From Polyangiaceae bacterium (GTDB lineage: Bacteria; Myxococcota_A; Polyangia; Polyangiales; Polyangiaceae): a stretch of DNA of 64,000 nt. Location of the stretch: the NCBI GenBank assembly GCA_025937835.1, contig JAICQO010000003.1:1-64000 (forward strand), written 5' to 3'. How positions within the stretch are numbered: the stretch's first letter is position 1; each line of letters begins with the position of its first letter. A model generated the notes under the pieces. The model had not been told where the DNA came from, did not search any database, and saw only the letters and a program-made list of their open reading frames with translations. Below are positions 47,078-54,642 of this stretch, piece by piece. A program made the position numbers and the translations under genes.

Positions 47078-48181
47078 TCAAACGGGCGGGGGCGAGAGCG
47101 TGGCGACGATCAGCGCATTGTCGAAGGGCGTGCCGGCGCTCGCGTCGCGGACGTGACAGCGAAACCCGAGCGCTTCGAGGCGCTGCACGATCTCGGACAC
47201 GGGCCGGAAGCCGAGCGCGCCCGACGCGCGGTTGTAGCCGAGGGTCGTGGCCACGCGTTCGAAGAGCCGGGTCACGAGGCTGAAGGCTCCGGGCTTGCGA
47301 TCGACCTCGCGCACGAACAGCCGCCCCCCCGGGACGAGCCAGGACTTCACGCGCGCGAGCGCGGCGTCTTGCTCGCCGGGGGATAGATAATGCAAGACGT
47401 CGATCAAGAGCACGCTGTCGGCGCTGCCTGCGGCAGCCTCGAAGCTCGCCAAGTCGGCGACCTCGAAGCGCTCGCGGCTGGCCGCGGCGGCGCGCGCCAC
47501 GGCGACCTTGCGCGCGTCCGGATCGAAGCCCAAAAGCTCGCTCACTTGGCCCCGATCCTTGAGAAATAGGCCGATTTGTCCGCGCCCGGCGCCCGCGTCG
47601 AGCAAGCGCCCGAGGTCTCCGGCGGAGCACAGCTCGCTCACCACCGGATCGCTCCGCAGCTTCAGATCGACGTACCAGCGATCACCCCGCGGGGCAGACG
47701 CGTACCGCTCGAGGGTGCGCTCGAAGCGAGTGGCGCTCTCTCGCTCCCCGCCACGGCGTGCGATCAGGTACGTGAGCAGCGAGCCGAGCAGCGCGAGCCC
47801 GGTGCCGACCACGAGCGAGCCGACCAGGGCACGCTCGAAGACGTCGCCGAAACGGCCGAGCTCGAGCTCGCCGATCGCGAGCGGCGCGCGCCCGAGCAGC
47901 GCCGAGCCCACGCGCGCTTCGAGCGTCACGAGCAGCGGCGCGAGCCACGGGTTCGAAATCTGCGCGGCGAGGTAAGCCGCCACCAGATCGAGCCCGAATG
48001 GCACGCAGGCCGCGACGCACAGCGGGAAATGCAGCCCGTACAGCGGCAAGCAGCCGATGAACAGGCCGAGACCGACCGAGACGGCCCGCTCGAACGGGGA
48101 GCCGCCTCCACGAGTCCGGCGCCACAGCCGTTGGAACCAGCGATGAATGCGGCGGAAAGGCGAGGCGGGCTCTTCGGTCAT
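47078..48181 (-). CDS. DUF2062-SAM methyltransferase fusion protein
   Basis: This 367-residue protein joins two parts. Residues about 10-155 are a DUF2062-type membrane domain with GLGLFIGCLPLYGLHFPLC and NPWLAPLLVTLEARVGSALL, forming about four helices. Residues about 165-360 are a class I methyltransferase with motif I LLDAGAGRGQIGLFL near 192, an acidic end of beta 2 (GFDPDARKV), VLLIDVLHYLSPGEQ and PGGRLFVREVDR. DUF2062 is normally a separate small protein or joined to glycosyltransferases. Fusion would tether the methyltransferase to the inner membrane. Substrate unknown. Converges with the 62-residue gene. Confidence 0.8.
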   Translation of the reverse strand: MTEEPASPFRRIHRWFQRLWRRTRGGGSPFERAVSVGLGLFIGCLPLYGLHFPLCVAACVPFGLDLVAAYLAAQISNPWLAPLLVTLEARVGSALLGRAPLAIGELELGRFGDVFERALVGSLVVGTGLALLGSLLTYLIARRGGERESATRFERTLERYASAPRGDRWYVDLKLRSDPVVSELCSAGDLGRLLDAGAGRGQIGLFLKDRGQVSELLGFDPDARKVAVARAAAASRERFEVADLASFEAAAGSADSVLLIDVLHYLSPGEQDAALARVKSWLVPGGRLFVREVDRKPGAFSLVTRLFERVATTLGYNRASGALGFRPVSEIVQRLEALGFRCHVRDASAGTPFDNALIVATLSPPPV

Positions 48182-48211
48182 CGAGCGGTACGGCGTGCAG
48201 TGTGCCGCCGA

Positions 48212-48940
48212 TTATGCCCGAGGCTGCTCCGAGCGCCCGCGCTGGCCGTGAGCGAGCCTGAGATACATCTGCGCGCTGCGGTTCTCGGGGTCGCTCGAAA
48301 GCGCCCGATCCAGCTCGGAAATCGCTGCGTCGTGCTCGCCGTGCGTGAGCAAGATGACGGCCAGCGTGATGCGCGCGGGGACGTAATCGGGGTTGCGGTC
48401 GAGCGCGGCTTCGAGCTGCCCCTTGGCGAGCTCGATGCTGCCCGCGTCGCGATACAGCACCGCCAGGCGCGTGCGCAGATCGAGGAAGCTCGGGCACAGC
48501 GCGACGGCCCGCTCGAGCTCGCGGATCGCTTCGTGGCCCATCCCGAGGTCGAGGTAGGCCTGGGCCGTCTCGGCGTGCATGTTGGCGATCTTGCCGCGCG
48601 CGAACGGATCGTTCTTCGCCGCGCCGTCGCTGCCTCGATGCCGGATCGTGGCGTAGATCTCGCGCGCCTTGTCGTACTTGCCGAGGTCGTTGTAGGTGAC
48701 CATCAAGTTGAGCTGCGCTTCGGTGTAGTTCGGGTTCAGCGACACCGCCTTTTCGAAGTGGCGCTCCGCTTGCGCGAAGTCGCCGCGGCTGTGCGCGATC
48801 ACGCCGAGCATGTCGAACACGTCGGCGTGGCGCTCGGTCTCGGCGACCACCTGGCGCAACAGGTACTCGGCGCGATCGAACTCCCGCTTCGTGTAGTGCT
48901 CACGACCGAGCAGAATGAGTTGCTTCAGGTGATCGTCCAT
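48212..48940 (-). CDS. TPR-repeat protein
   Basis: This 242-residue cytoplasmic protein is made of about six TPR units: residues 14-50, 52-85 (HFEKAVSLNPNYTEAQLNLM), 86-120, 132-165, 166-200 and 201-235 (DAAISELDRALSSDPENRSA). The beginning (MDDHLKQLILLGREHYTKREF) matches a common myxobacterial TPR start, which supports ATG 48940 rather than longer upstream frames. It probably acts as an adaptor. A 138-bp gap precedes the divergent M23 gene. Confidence 0.82.
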   Translation of the reverse strand: MDDHLKQLILLGREHYTKREFDRAEYLLRQVVAETERHADVFDMLGVIAHSRGDFAQAERHFEKAVSLNPNYTEAQLNLMVTYNDLGKYDKAREIYATIRHRGSDGAAKNDPFARGKIANMHAETAQAYLDLGMGHEAIRELERAVALCPSFLDLRTRLAVLYRDAGSIELAKGQLEAALDRNPDYVPARITLAVILLTHGEHDAAISELDRALSSDPENRSAQMYLRLAHGQRGRSEQPRA

Positions 48941-49078
48941 GGCGGTGGATGAAACCCCTCCGTCGCTCGATCTTGGGGGACGGCGCGCGCCCTGGGAAGG
49001 GTAAAGATCGAGATCCGGGCGGGCCTCGACTGCGGGCGGTTGCCCGCGCGAGCCTCGACTGCTACCCCCGGGTTGTCC

Positions 49079-51115
49079 GTGGCGCCCTCCGACCCCACCC
49101 TGCGCCACGTCGGCCGCGTCGTGGACCCTGCTGCCCGTGAAGACGGGGATACAGACGCCGAGCCGATCGTGGAGCTCGAACCCGCCCCAGCCGAAGAAGC
49201 GAGCGGGCCGACCCCGCCCGAGTCACCTCGGGCAGGCGGTTTGTTGCGCGGCCAGGAGCTGCGCGACCGCCTGCTCGCGCGTGCGGAGTCTGCGCGCCGG
49301 GTCGCCGACCCGCCTGCGACCGCGACCGCGACCGCGACTGCGGCTGCGACCACGACCGAGGCCCCGGCGGAGCCGGAAGAGGCGCCGAAGAGCTTCGGCG
49401 ACCTGGACGAGATCGGTCGCACCCGCTCCGAGGAGGCTGCCGCGCCTCTGCCCCGCGCGCCGAACACCGGGTTTTTCCCGAGCGGCAGCGAGCTGTCGCC
49501 GAATTGGATTGCCGTCTTCGGCGCGCTGCTCGGTGTCGCCACGGCGGTGTCTCTGTTGTCGCTGGTGATGAACCTCGATCCGAAGCAGCGCGGGGCGATC
49601 GCCACGCCCTCCGCCGCGCCCTCGCCGTTGGCAGCGCCGAGCGCGGCGGTCGAGGCGCCGGAGGTGGCCAAGCCCAAGCGGGTCCGAACTCGCCTGCCCG
49701 GCCCCTGGCGCATCGCCGACGACAAAGCTCAGCCGGGCACGCGGGTGATCGAGGGCAAGATCGGCACGAACTCGTTCCTCAAGGAGCTCGAGAGCGTCGG
49801 CATCCCGCTGAAGGAGGCCTACCGCGTGATCGCCTCGATGAAGGGCGTCCGCAATTTCGACCGCTGTAGCTCCGGCGATCGCTTCGTCGCGCTGATTGAC
49901 CGCGGGAGCTCGAAGCTGCGCGCCTTCGAGTACGAGGTCAGCCCGGAAGAAATCTATCAATCGCGCGAGGACGCAAGCGGCTTACTGCGCGGAGCGAAGC
50001 TGGACCTCAAGGTCGAGAAGGCTCAGGCGATAGGCGCGCTGGTGTTCAAAGGTAAGAGCTTCGACGAGGCGGCAGAGCTCGCCGGGCTCGAGGCGGGCCT
50101 GGCGCGCGTCACGGCGAAGGCGCTCGAAGGGCACATGAGCCTCGACGAGCTCGAGTACGGCGACCGGGTCCGGATCGTGGTGCAAGAGCTGACTGTGCTC
50201 GGCGAGTTCGGCCGCTACACGGGCGTCGAAGCGCTCGAGATCCGGAGCGCCGACCAGAGCCGCACGCCCTTCCGGCTCTACTACTTCGACGGCGCCGGCG
50301 AGCGCGGCTACTACGACGCCGAAGGCCACGCACCCTACGAGGGCGGTTGGCGCAAGCCGGTGAAGGACGCGGCGATGACTTCGCCTTTCAATCCGAAGCG
50401 CATGCATCCGGTGCTGAAGAAGGTGATGCCGCACAACGGCGTGGACTTCGGATCGCCGGTGGGCACGCCGGTCGGAGCCTCCTCGTACGGCACGGTGAGC
50501 TTCGTGGGCAACGCCGGTCCTTCCGGGAACCTCGTCAAGATCAGCCACGAAAACGAGATCGAGACCGGCTACGCGCACCTGTCGCGCTTCGAGCCGGGCA
50601 TCAAGGTCGGGGACAAGGTGAAGCGCCTGCAGGTGATCGGCTACGTCGGCTCTACGGGACGCTCGACCGGACCGCACCTGCATTTCAGCGCCAGCAAGAA
50701 GGGCGAGTTCTTCGACCCGCTTTCGTTGAACCTGGACGGCATGCGCACGATCTCGAAGGCGAGCCGCGACGCCTTCGCCGAGCTGAAGCGCAAATACGAC
50801 GCGCTGCTCGACAGCATCCCATTGCCCCCCGCACCCGCGCCCAAGGCTCCGCCGGCGAACGCCCCGAGCGCGGTAGCGGCAGCGGTCGAAGCCGCACCCG
50901 ACAGCGCGCCCGAGCCCGACGATGCCGCCCTGGCAGCGATGGGCGACGGGGAAGAGGACAGCGAGCCGGCAGCCCTGGCCGCCGCAGCGCCGCCGATGCC
51001 CGCCCCTCCCGCGGGAGCCGCGCCGAGGGCCGCGGGCGCGAGCGCCGTTCACCTGAGCGACAGAGAGATCCTGCAGCTGCAGTCCGCCACCGACGACGGC
51101 GAAGTCCCCGAATAG
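49079..51115 (+). CDS. M23-family metalloendopeptidase, membrane-anchored
   Basis: This is a putative peptidoglycan endopeptidase of 678 aa. A long, low-complexity cytoplasmic N-terminus (1-138, with an Ala-Thr repeat) leads to one membrane helix (about 140-165). The external part has OapA/CsgH-like beta domains (about 215-405), and an M23 domain near 430-560 with HNGVDFGSPVG, and GPHLHFS, supplying zinc ligands (His near 451, Asp, and His in HLH near 536). An Ala/Pro-rich tail of about 100 residues follows. GTG at 49079 is chosen; TTG at 49073 or 49040 are possible. Roles in cell division or elongation are usual for such enzymes. Confidence 0.85.
   Translation: MAPSDPTLRHVGRVVDPAAREDGDTDAEPIVELEPAPAEEASGPTPPESPRAGGLLRGQELRDRLLARAESARRVADPPATATATATAAATTTEAPAEPEEAPKSFGDLDEIGRTRSEEAAAPLPRAPNTGFFPSGSELSPNWIAVFGALLGVATAVSLLSLVMNLDPKQRGAIATPSAAPSPLAAPSAAVEAPEVAKPKRVRTRLPGPWRIADDKAQPGTRVIEGKIGTNSFLKELESVGIPLKEAYRVIASMKGVRNFDRCSSGDRFVALIDRGSSKLRAFEYEVSPEEIYQSREDASGLLRGAKLDLKVEKAQAIGALVFKGKSFDEAAELAGLEAGLARVTAKALEGHMSLDELEYGDRVRIVVQELTVLGEFGRYTGVEALEIRSADQSRTPFRLYYFDGAGERGYYDAEGHAPYEGGWRKPVKDAAMTSPFNPKRMHPVLKKVMPHNGVDFGSPVGTPVGASSYGTVSFVGNAGPSGNLVKISHENEIETGYAHLSRFEPGIKVGDKVKRLQVIGYVGSTGRSTGPHLHFSASKKGEFFDPLSLNLDGMRTISKASRDAFAELKRKYDALLDSIPLPPAPAPKAPPANAPSAVAAAVEAAPDSAPEPDDAALAAMGDGEEDSEPAALAAAAPPMPAPPAGAAPRAAGASAVHLSDREILQLQSATDDGEVPE
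49316..49357 (+). repeat. Hexanucleotide tandem repeat, about seven copies of GCGACC
   Basis: Seven imperfect 6-bp units (three GCGACC, then GCGACT, GCGGCT, GCGACC, ACGACC) inside the M23 peptidase gene, encoding an Ala-Thr run in its disordered N-terminus. Copy-number change in sixes keeps the frame. Confidence 0.7.
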
Positions 51116-51138
51116 TCCGATCCTGAAGGCTGACGGCC

Positions 51139-52722
51139 CTAATTCGCTCGCGCCTTCCTCGGCTGTTTCCGGCCGATCTCGACGCTGAGCACGAACACGC
51201 TCCCGCGCGGCGATCCGTCTCGCACCCAGGCGTTCCCGCCGTGGGCTTCGGCGATGTGCTTGACGAGCGCGAGGCCGATGCCGCTGCCGCGCACCTGCTT
51301 GCCCGTCGCGTCCTTGCCGCGCACGAAGCGGTCGAAGATCCGCTTGCGATCCTCCGGGGCGATGCCGGCGCCCTGATCCGCGACGCGCACTTCCAGGTCA
51401 CCGCCCTGGCGCTGGACGGAGATGGTGATGCGCTTGCCGTCGGGGGCGTACTTGAGCGCGTTGTCGACCAGGTTGATGACGGCGATCTCGATCGCGCGCT
51501 CGTCGAGCCAGACGCTGGGCAAGCCTTTTGCGACCTCCAGCTCGAGCGTCACGGCTTCGCGCTCGGCGCGCACGCGGCAGGCCTCGACGGCGCGCGCCAC
51601 GACGTCGCCGAGGTCGTGCTCGGAGAACTCGTAGGCGGCCTGCCCGCGCTCCACCTTGGCGAAGTCGAGCACGTTCTCGATCAGCGCCGCCAGACGCTCG
51701 CTCTCGGAGACGATGATTTGCAGGTACTGGCGGCGCTTCTCCTCCGTGTCTGCGCGACCCGACTGGAGGAGCTCGCCGAACATGCGCACCAGCGACAGCG
51801 GCGTCTTCAGCTCGTGCGACACGTTGGCGACGAAGTCGCTCTTCAGGTTCGAGAGCTTACTCTCACGCGCGGCGGCCAGCAGGATCACGATGATGCCCGC
51901 GATCACCACGATGCCGGACAGGCCGACCAGGGTCATCTCGAGCACGCGGCGGCGGGCGACGGCCGCGGCGAGCTCCTCGGCCGAGGTCATGGTCACGTTC
52001 AGGGTCCACTTGTAGAGCGTGGTCTCGAACTGGCGCCCGAGCGTCAGACCACCGCTGCGCAGCGGCGGCCCGAACACGATCCGGCCCTCGCCGTCGACCA
52101 CGTTGACGCGGCTCTGCTGCGCGTCTTGCGCGTCCGCGTAGAGCTGCGGGAACAGATCGTGAACGATGCGGGGCACGTCGTGCCAGACCACGACCAGGTA
52201 GCGGCGGCCGTCGTGCTCGACGCCCCAGTGGCTGATGAGGTAGCTCTGGCCGCGGTAGCTGCGGTGCAGATGACGGAGCTCGTCGTCGGGCGCCCCCACC
52301 TTCATGTCGTTCAGCATCGAATGCACGAGCAGCCGCCGGAATCGCTCGTTCTCGAGCCCGGGTGCGCGCGATGCCACCGCCACCACGTCGCGCTCGGGGA
52401 GCGTGTAATCGACGAGCAGCACGGCGCGCACGGTGGGCGTCTGGATCGCCGCCGACTCCAGCCACTTCGAGCCGAAGTCTTCGCGCTCCGAAACGTCGAG
52501 CACCGAGCGCACGGTGTTGTCTTGCTCGATGATGCGCTTGTCGAGGCGGTCGGCCTTCTCGTTCGCGAGCAAGAGCGTGGCCTCCACCACCGACTGCTCG
52601 CGCAGCTTTTCGAGCTGGAAGCTCGAGCGAAACATCACGCCCGCCAGCACGAACACGCCGACGATGATCGCCGGCAAGAGCAGGAACGTCAGCAGGCGCT
52701 CGCGCCGAGGGCGGTCGGCCAT
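51139..52722 (-). CDS. Membrane sensor histidine kinase
   Basis: This 527-residue kinase has TM1 at about 10-31, a periplasmic sensor domain of about 230 residues, TM2 at about 265-287, a HisKA domain with His303 in NVSHELKTP and HATPase_c with VDNALKYA, DQGAGIA and GSGIGLALVKHIAE. No HAMP or PAS is evident. No response regulator gene is adjacent. It follows the GAF-domain gene by 17 bp and is likely co-transcribed with it. It converges with the M23 peptidase gene. Confidence 0.9.
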   Translation of the reverse strand: MADRPRRERLLTFLLLPAIIVGVFVLAGVMFRSSFQLEKLREQSVVEATLLLANEKADRLDKRIIEQDNTVRSVLDVSEREDFGSKWLESAAIQTPTVRAVLLVDYTLPERDVVAVASRAPGLENERFRRLLVHSMLNDMKVGAPDDELRHLHRSYRGQSYLISHWGVEHDGRRYLVVVWHDVPRIVHDLFPQLYADAQDAQQSRVNVVDGEGRIVFGPPLRSGGLTLGRQFETTLYKWTLNVTMTSAEELAAAVARRRVLEMTLVGLSGIVVIAGIIVILLAAARESKLSNLKSDFVANVSHELKTPLSLVRMFGELLQSGRADTEEKRRQYLQIIVSESERLAALIENVLDFAKVERGQAAYEFSEHDLGDVVARAVEACRVRAEREAVTLELEVAKGLPSVWLDERAIEIAVINLVDNALKYAPDGKRITISVQRQGGDLEVRVADQGAGIAPEDRKRIFDRFVRGKDATGKQVRGSGIGLALVKHIAEAHGGNAWVRDGSPRGSVFVLSVEIGRKQPRKARAN

Positions 52723-52739
52723 GACGCGCCGGTTCGCCT

Positions 52740-54527
52740 TCAGCCGCCGAGGACGACGTCGCGATCGATCACCACCGGGTGAGTCGCGACGTACTCCGCG
52801 AACTGCTCGCACGCGTAGTCGAGGGCGTTGACCTCGTTCTTGCCGTAGGGCTTGCCGCCGAGCGGGTTGGCGAGCTCGATCATGCCGAGGTAGCGGCCGC
52901 CCTGCTGAACGGCACCGCACAGGACGTGCTGCAGAGGCGACGCCGCAGCGCGCCAGCGACCGCGCTGGAAACGCGCGTCACCTGCGGCCTCGACCGTCAG
53001 CGCACGGGGCCTGTGCATCACCTCCGCGATCAGCTCGTCGGTGTCGGGCGTGGTCTCGAGCAGCGCCTTCTCGAGGCCGGGGCCGCGCGCCTGCACGACC
53101 ACGAACTTTCGGGTGTTGAGATCGAACACCTGGACGAGCGCGAGCTCGCTCGGGATGAGCTCCATCAACACGTCGAGCACGTACCCGGCTCCCGCCACGA
53201 CCCCGCTCGCGAACACCAGCTCGTGCAGCCGCTCGAACAGCTCGCTCACCAGGTCCTCGTCGGCGCCACGACGAACCGCGTCCGGTTTCGAGTCTTGCCG
53301 GGGCCGAGCAGCGAGGTCGCGCTTGGCCGGTGTCTCGGGGGGGGTCGCGGGCTCGTTCTTTTCGGGGGCGGGCACCGGCTCGCTCCGAGCCTCGGCCGGC
53401 GCGGGCTCGTTCTTCGGCTCCGGCGGGAGCATCTCCGCCAGCGAGGGCGCGGGGTTCTGAGGCACGATCACGACGTCCGACGCAGCGCTCGGCCGCGGCG
53501 GAAGGCTCGAGGTCATCGGCGGCGCGGCCTCGCCGAAGTACGGAAAGCCGAGCACGGGAGGGCCGCGCCAGTCCTTCCACGCCAGCGTACCGAGCGGCGG
53601 GTGCGGTGGCTTGCCCTCGAACTCGACGTCGAACACCGCGAGGCGCACGAGCTGCCCCGGCGGGCTCGACGCGAGCTCGGAGCGCACGCGCTCGAAGCGC
53701 TCGATCAGGAGGATTTCAGTGCTCTCCCGCGAGGTGCCGGGGTCGACCACGTACACCTCTTCACGATAAGTGATCGGGGTCTCGGCCTTCGGCGTCTCGA
53801 CCCGCGTGCTCAAGACGCGATGGGCCGGCGGGGTCGGCGCCATCGCCAGCGGCACGTTCGCCGGGACGGACACCGACGGACGCGGCAAAATCGACGGCGC
53901 TGCGGCGGGCGAGGCGCCCGAGGGCCGCGGAGGTCGCGCCGCGGATGAAACGGAGGCTGCGGCGGCCGGCGCGACGCTCGGCCCGAACGGTGTGGGCACG
54001 AGCGAATCCACCTGCGCCGACGGCTTGGTGGAGGGCAGGGGTGTTCGCGTCGCGGCCGGGGACGCGGGCGGGATCGGCGTCCGAGTTGGCGCGACCGCGG
54101 CTGTCGCAAGCGCGGGGGCCGGCGCCGGGTGCTTGGGCGGCTCCGGATCGGGCGGGGCCATCGCGAACAGGTCCGCGAGCGGAGGCGGCACCGACGACGG
54201 CTTCGACGGCTTCGACGTCGCTTCTCTGCTCGGAGCGGGAGTCGACGCCTTGGGAGAGGCGGCCGGGGCTGCGCCGTTGCTGGCCGAAGGCGCCACGAGC
54301 GGCGCGTCCTCGGGCGCGCGGTTCACGAAATAGCGGATCTTCTGGACCGGATCGACGGCTCGGTAGCCCTCGTCGAGCAGCTCGATCGAAAACTTCGAGA
54401 GAGGTCCAGAGTCGCCGCGCAGCTTGCGCGCCTCTTGGAGGGCTGCCTGCCAGGCCTTGGCTTCGAGACAATAACGTTCCGGCGAGCTGCCCTCGCCGAC
54501 GCGGGAAACCTCAACGAACCAGCGCAT
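52740..54527 (-). CDS. GAF-domain protein with long Pro/Ala-rich linker
   Basis: This is a 595-residue cytoplasmic protein. The first 70 residues are a compact domain (WFVEVSRVGEGSSPERYCLEA, then VQKIRYFVNRAP). About residues 75-440 are Pro/Ala/Ser/Glu-rich and probably disordered, interrupted by a folded stretch at about 250-330 (EEVYVVDPGTSRESTEIL, RLAVFDVEFEGKPP). The C-terminal region (about 445-595) looks like a GAF domain (FERLHELVFASGV, ELALVQVFDLNTRKFVVVQARG, GGRYLGMIELANPLGG). It sits 17 bp ahead of a histidine kinase gene lacking its own PAS/GAF, so it may be its cytoplasmic sensory partner. Confidence 0.75.
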   Translation of the reverse strand: MRWFVEVSRVGEGSSPERYCLEAKAWQAALQEARKLRGDSGPLSKFSIELLDEGYRAVDPVQKIRYFVNRAPEDAPLVAPSASNGAAPAASPKASTPAPSREATSKPSKPSSVPPPLADLFAMAPPDPEPPKHPAPAPALATAAVAPTRTPIPPASPAATRTPLPSTKPSAQVDSLVPTPFGPSVAPAAAASVSSAARPPRPSGASPAAAPSILPRPSVSVPANVPLAMAPTPPAHRVLSTRVETPKAETPITYREEVYVVDPGTSRESTEILLIERFERVRSELASSPPGQLVRLAVFDVEFEGKPPHPPLGTLAWKDWRGPPVLGFPYFGEAAPPMTSSLPPRPSAASDVVIVPQNPAPSLAEMLPPEPKNEPAPAEARSEPVPAPEKNEPATPPETPAKRDLAARPRQDSKPDAVRRGADEDLVSELFERLHELVFASGVVAGAGYVLDVLMELIPSELALVQVFDLNTRKFVVVQARGPGLEKALLETTPDTDELIAEVMHRPRALTVEAAGDARFQRGRWRAAASPLQHVLCGAVQQGGRYLGMIELANPLGGKPYGKNEVNALDYACEQFAEYVATHPVVIDRDVVLGG

Positions 54528-54642
54528 CTATTTGCTCGACGAGCTCCCTTCGGGCGGCAGCCGTGCCGAAAACTCGGCCTAGTAGAGCGCTGATCGCCCG
54601 CTCGGGCAAGGGGCCGACGACCTCGTGGTAAAAGGCCGCCCG

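Noticed and set aside
49316-49357. CRISPR-like or regulatory repeat array
   Set aside because: The units are six bases with no spacers and lie in frame within a coding region.
51241-52782. 513-codon open frame opposite the histidine kinase
   Set aside because: Shadow of the kinase gene; Ala/Arg/Leu/His-rich nonsense with no conserved pattern.
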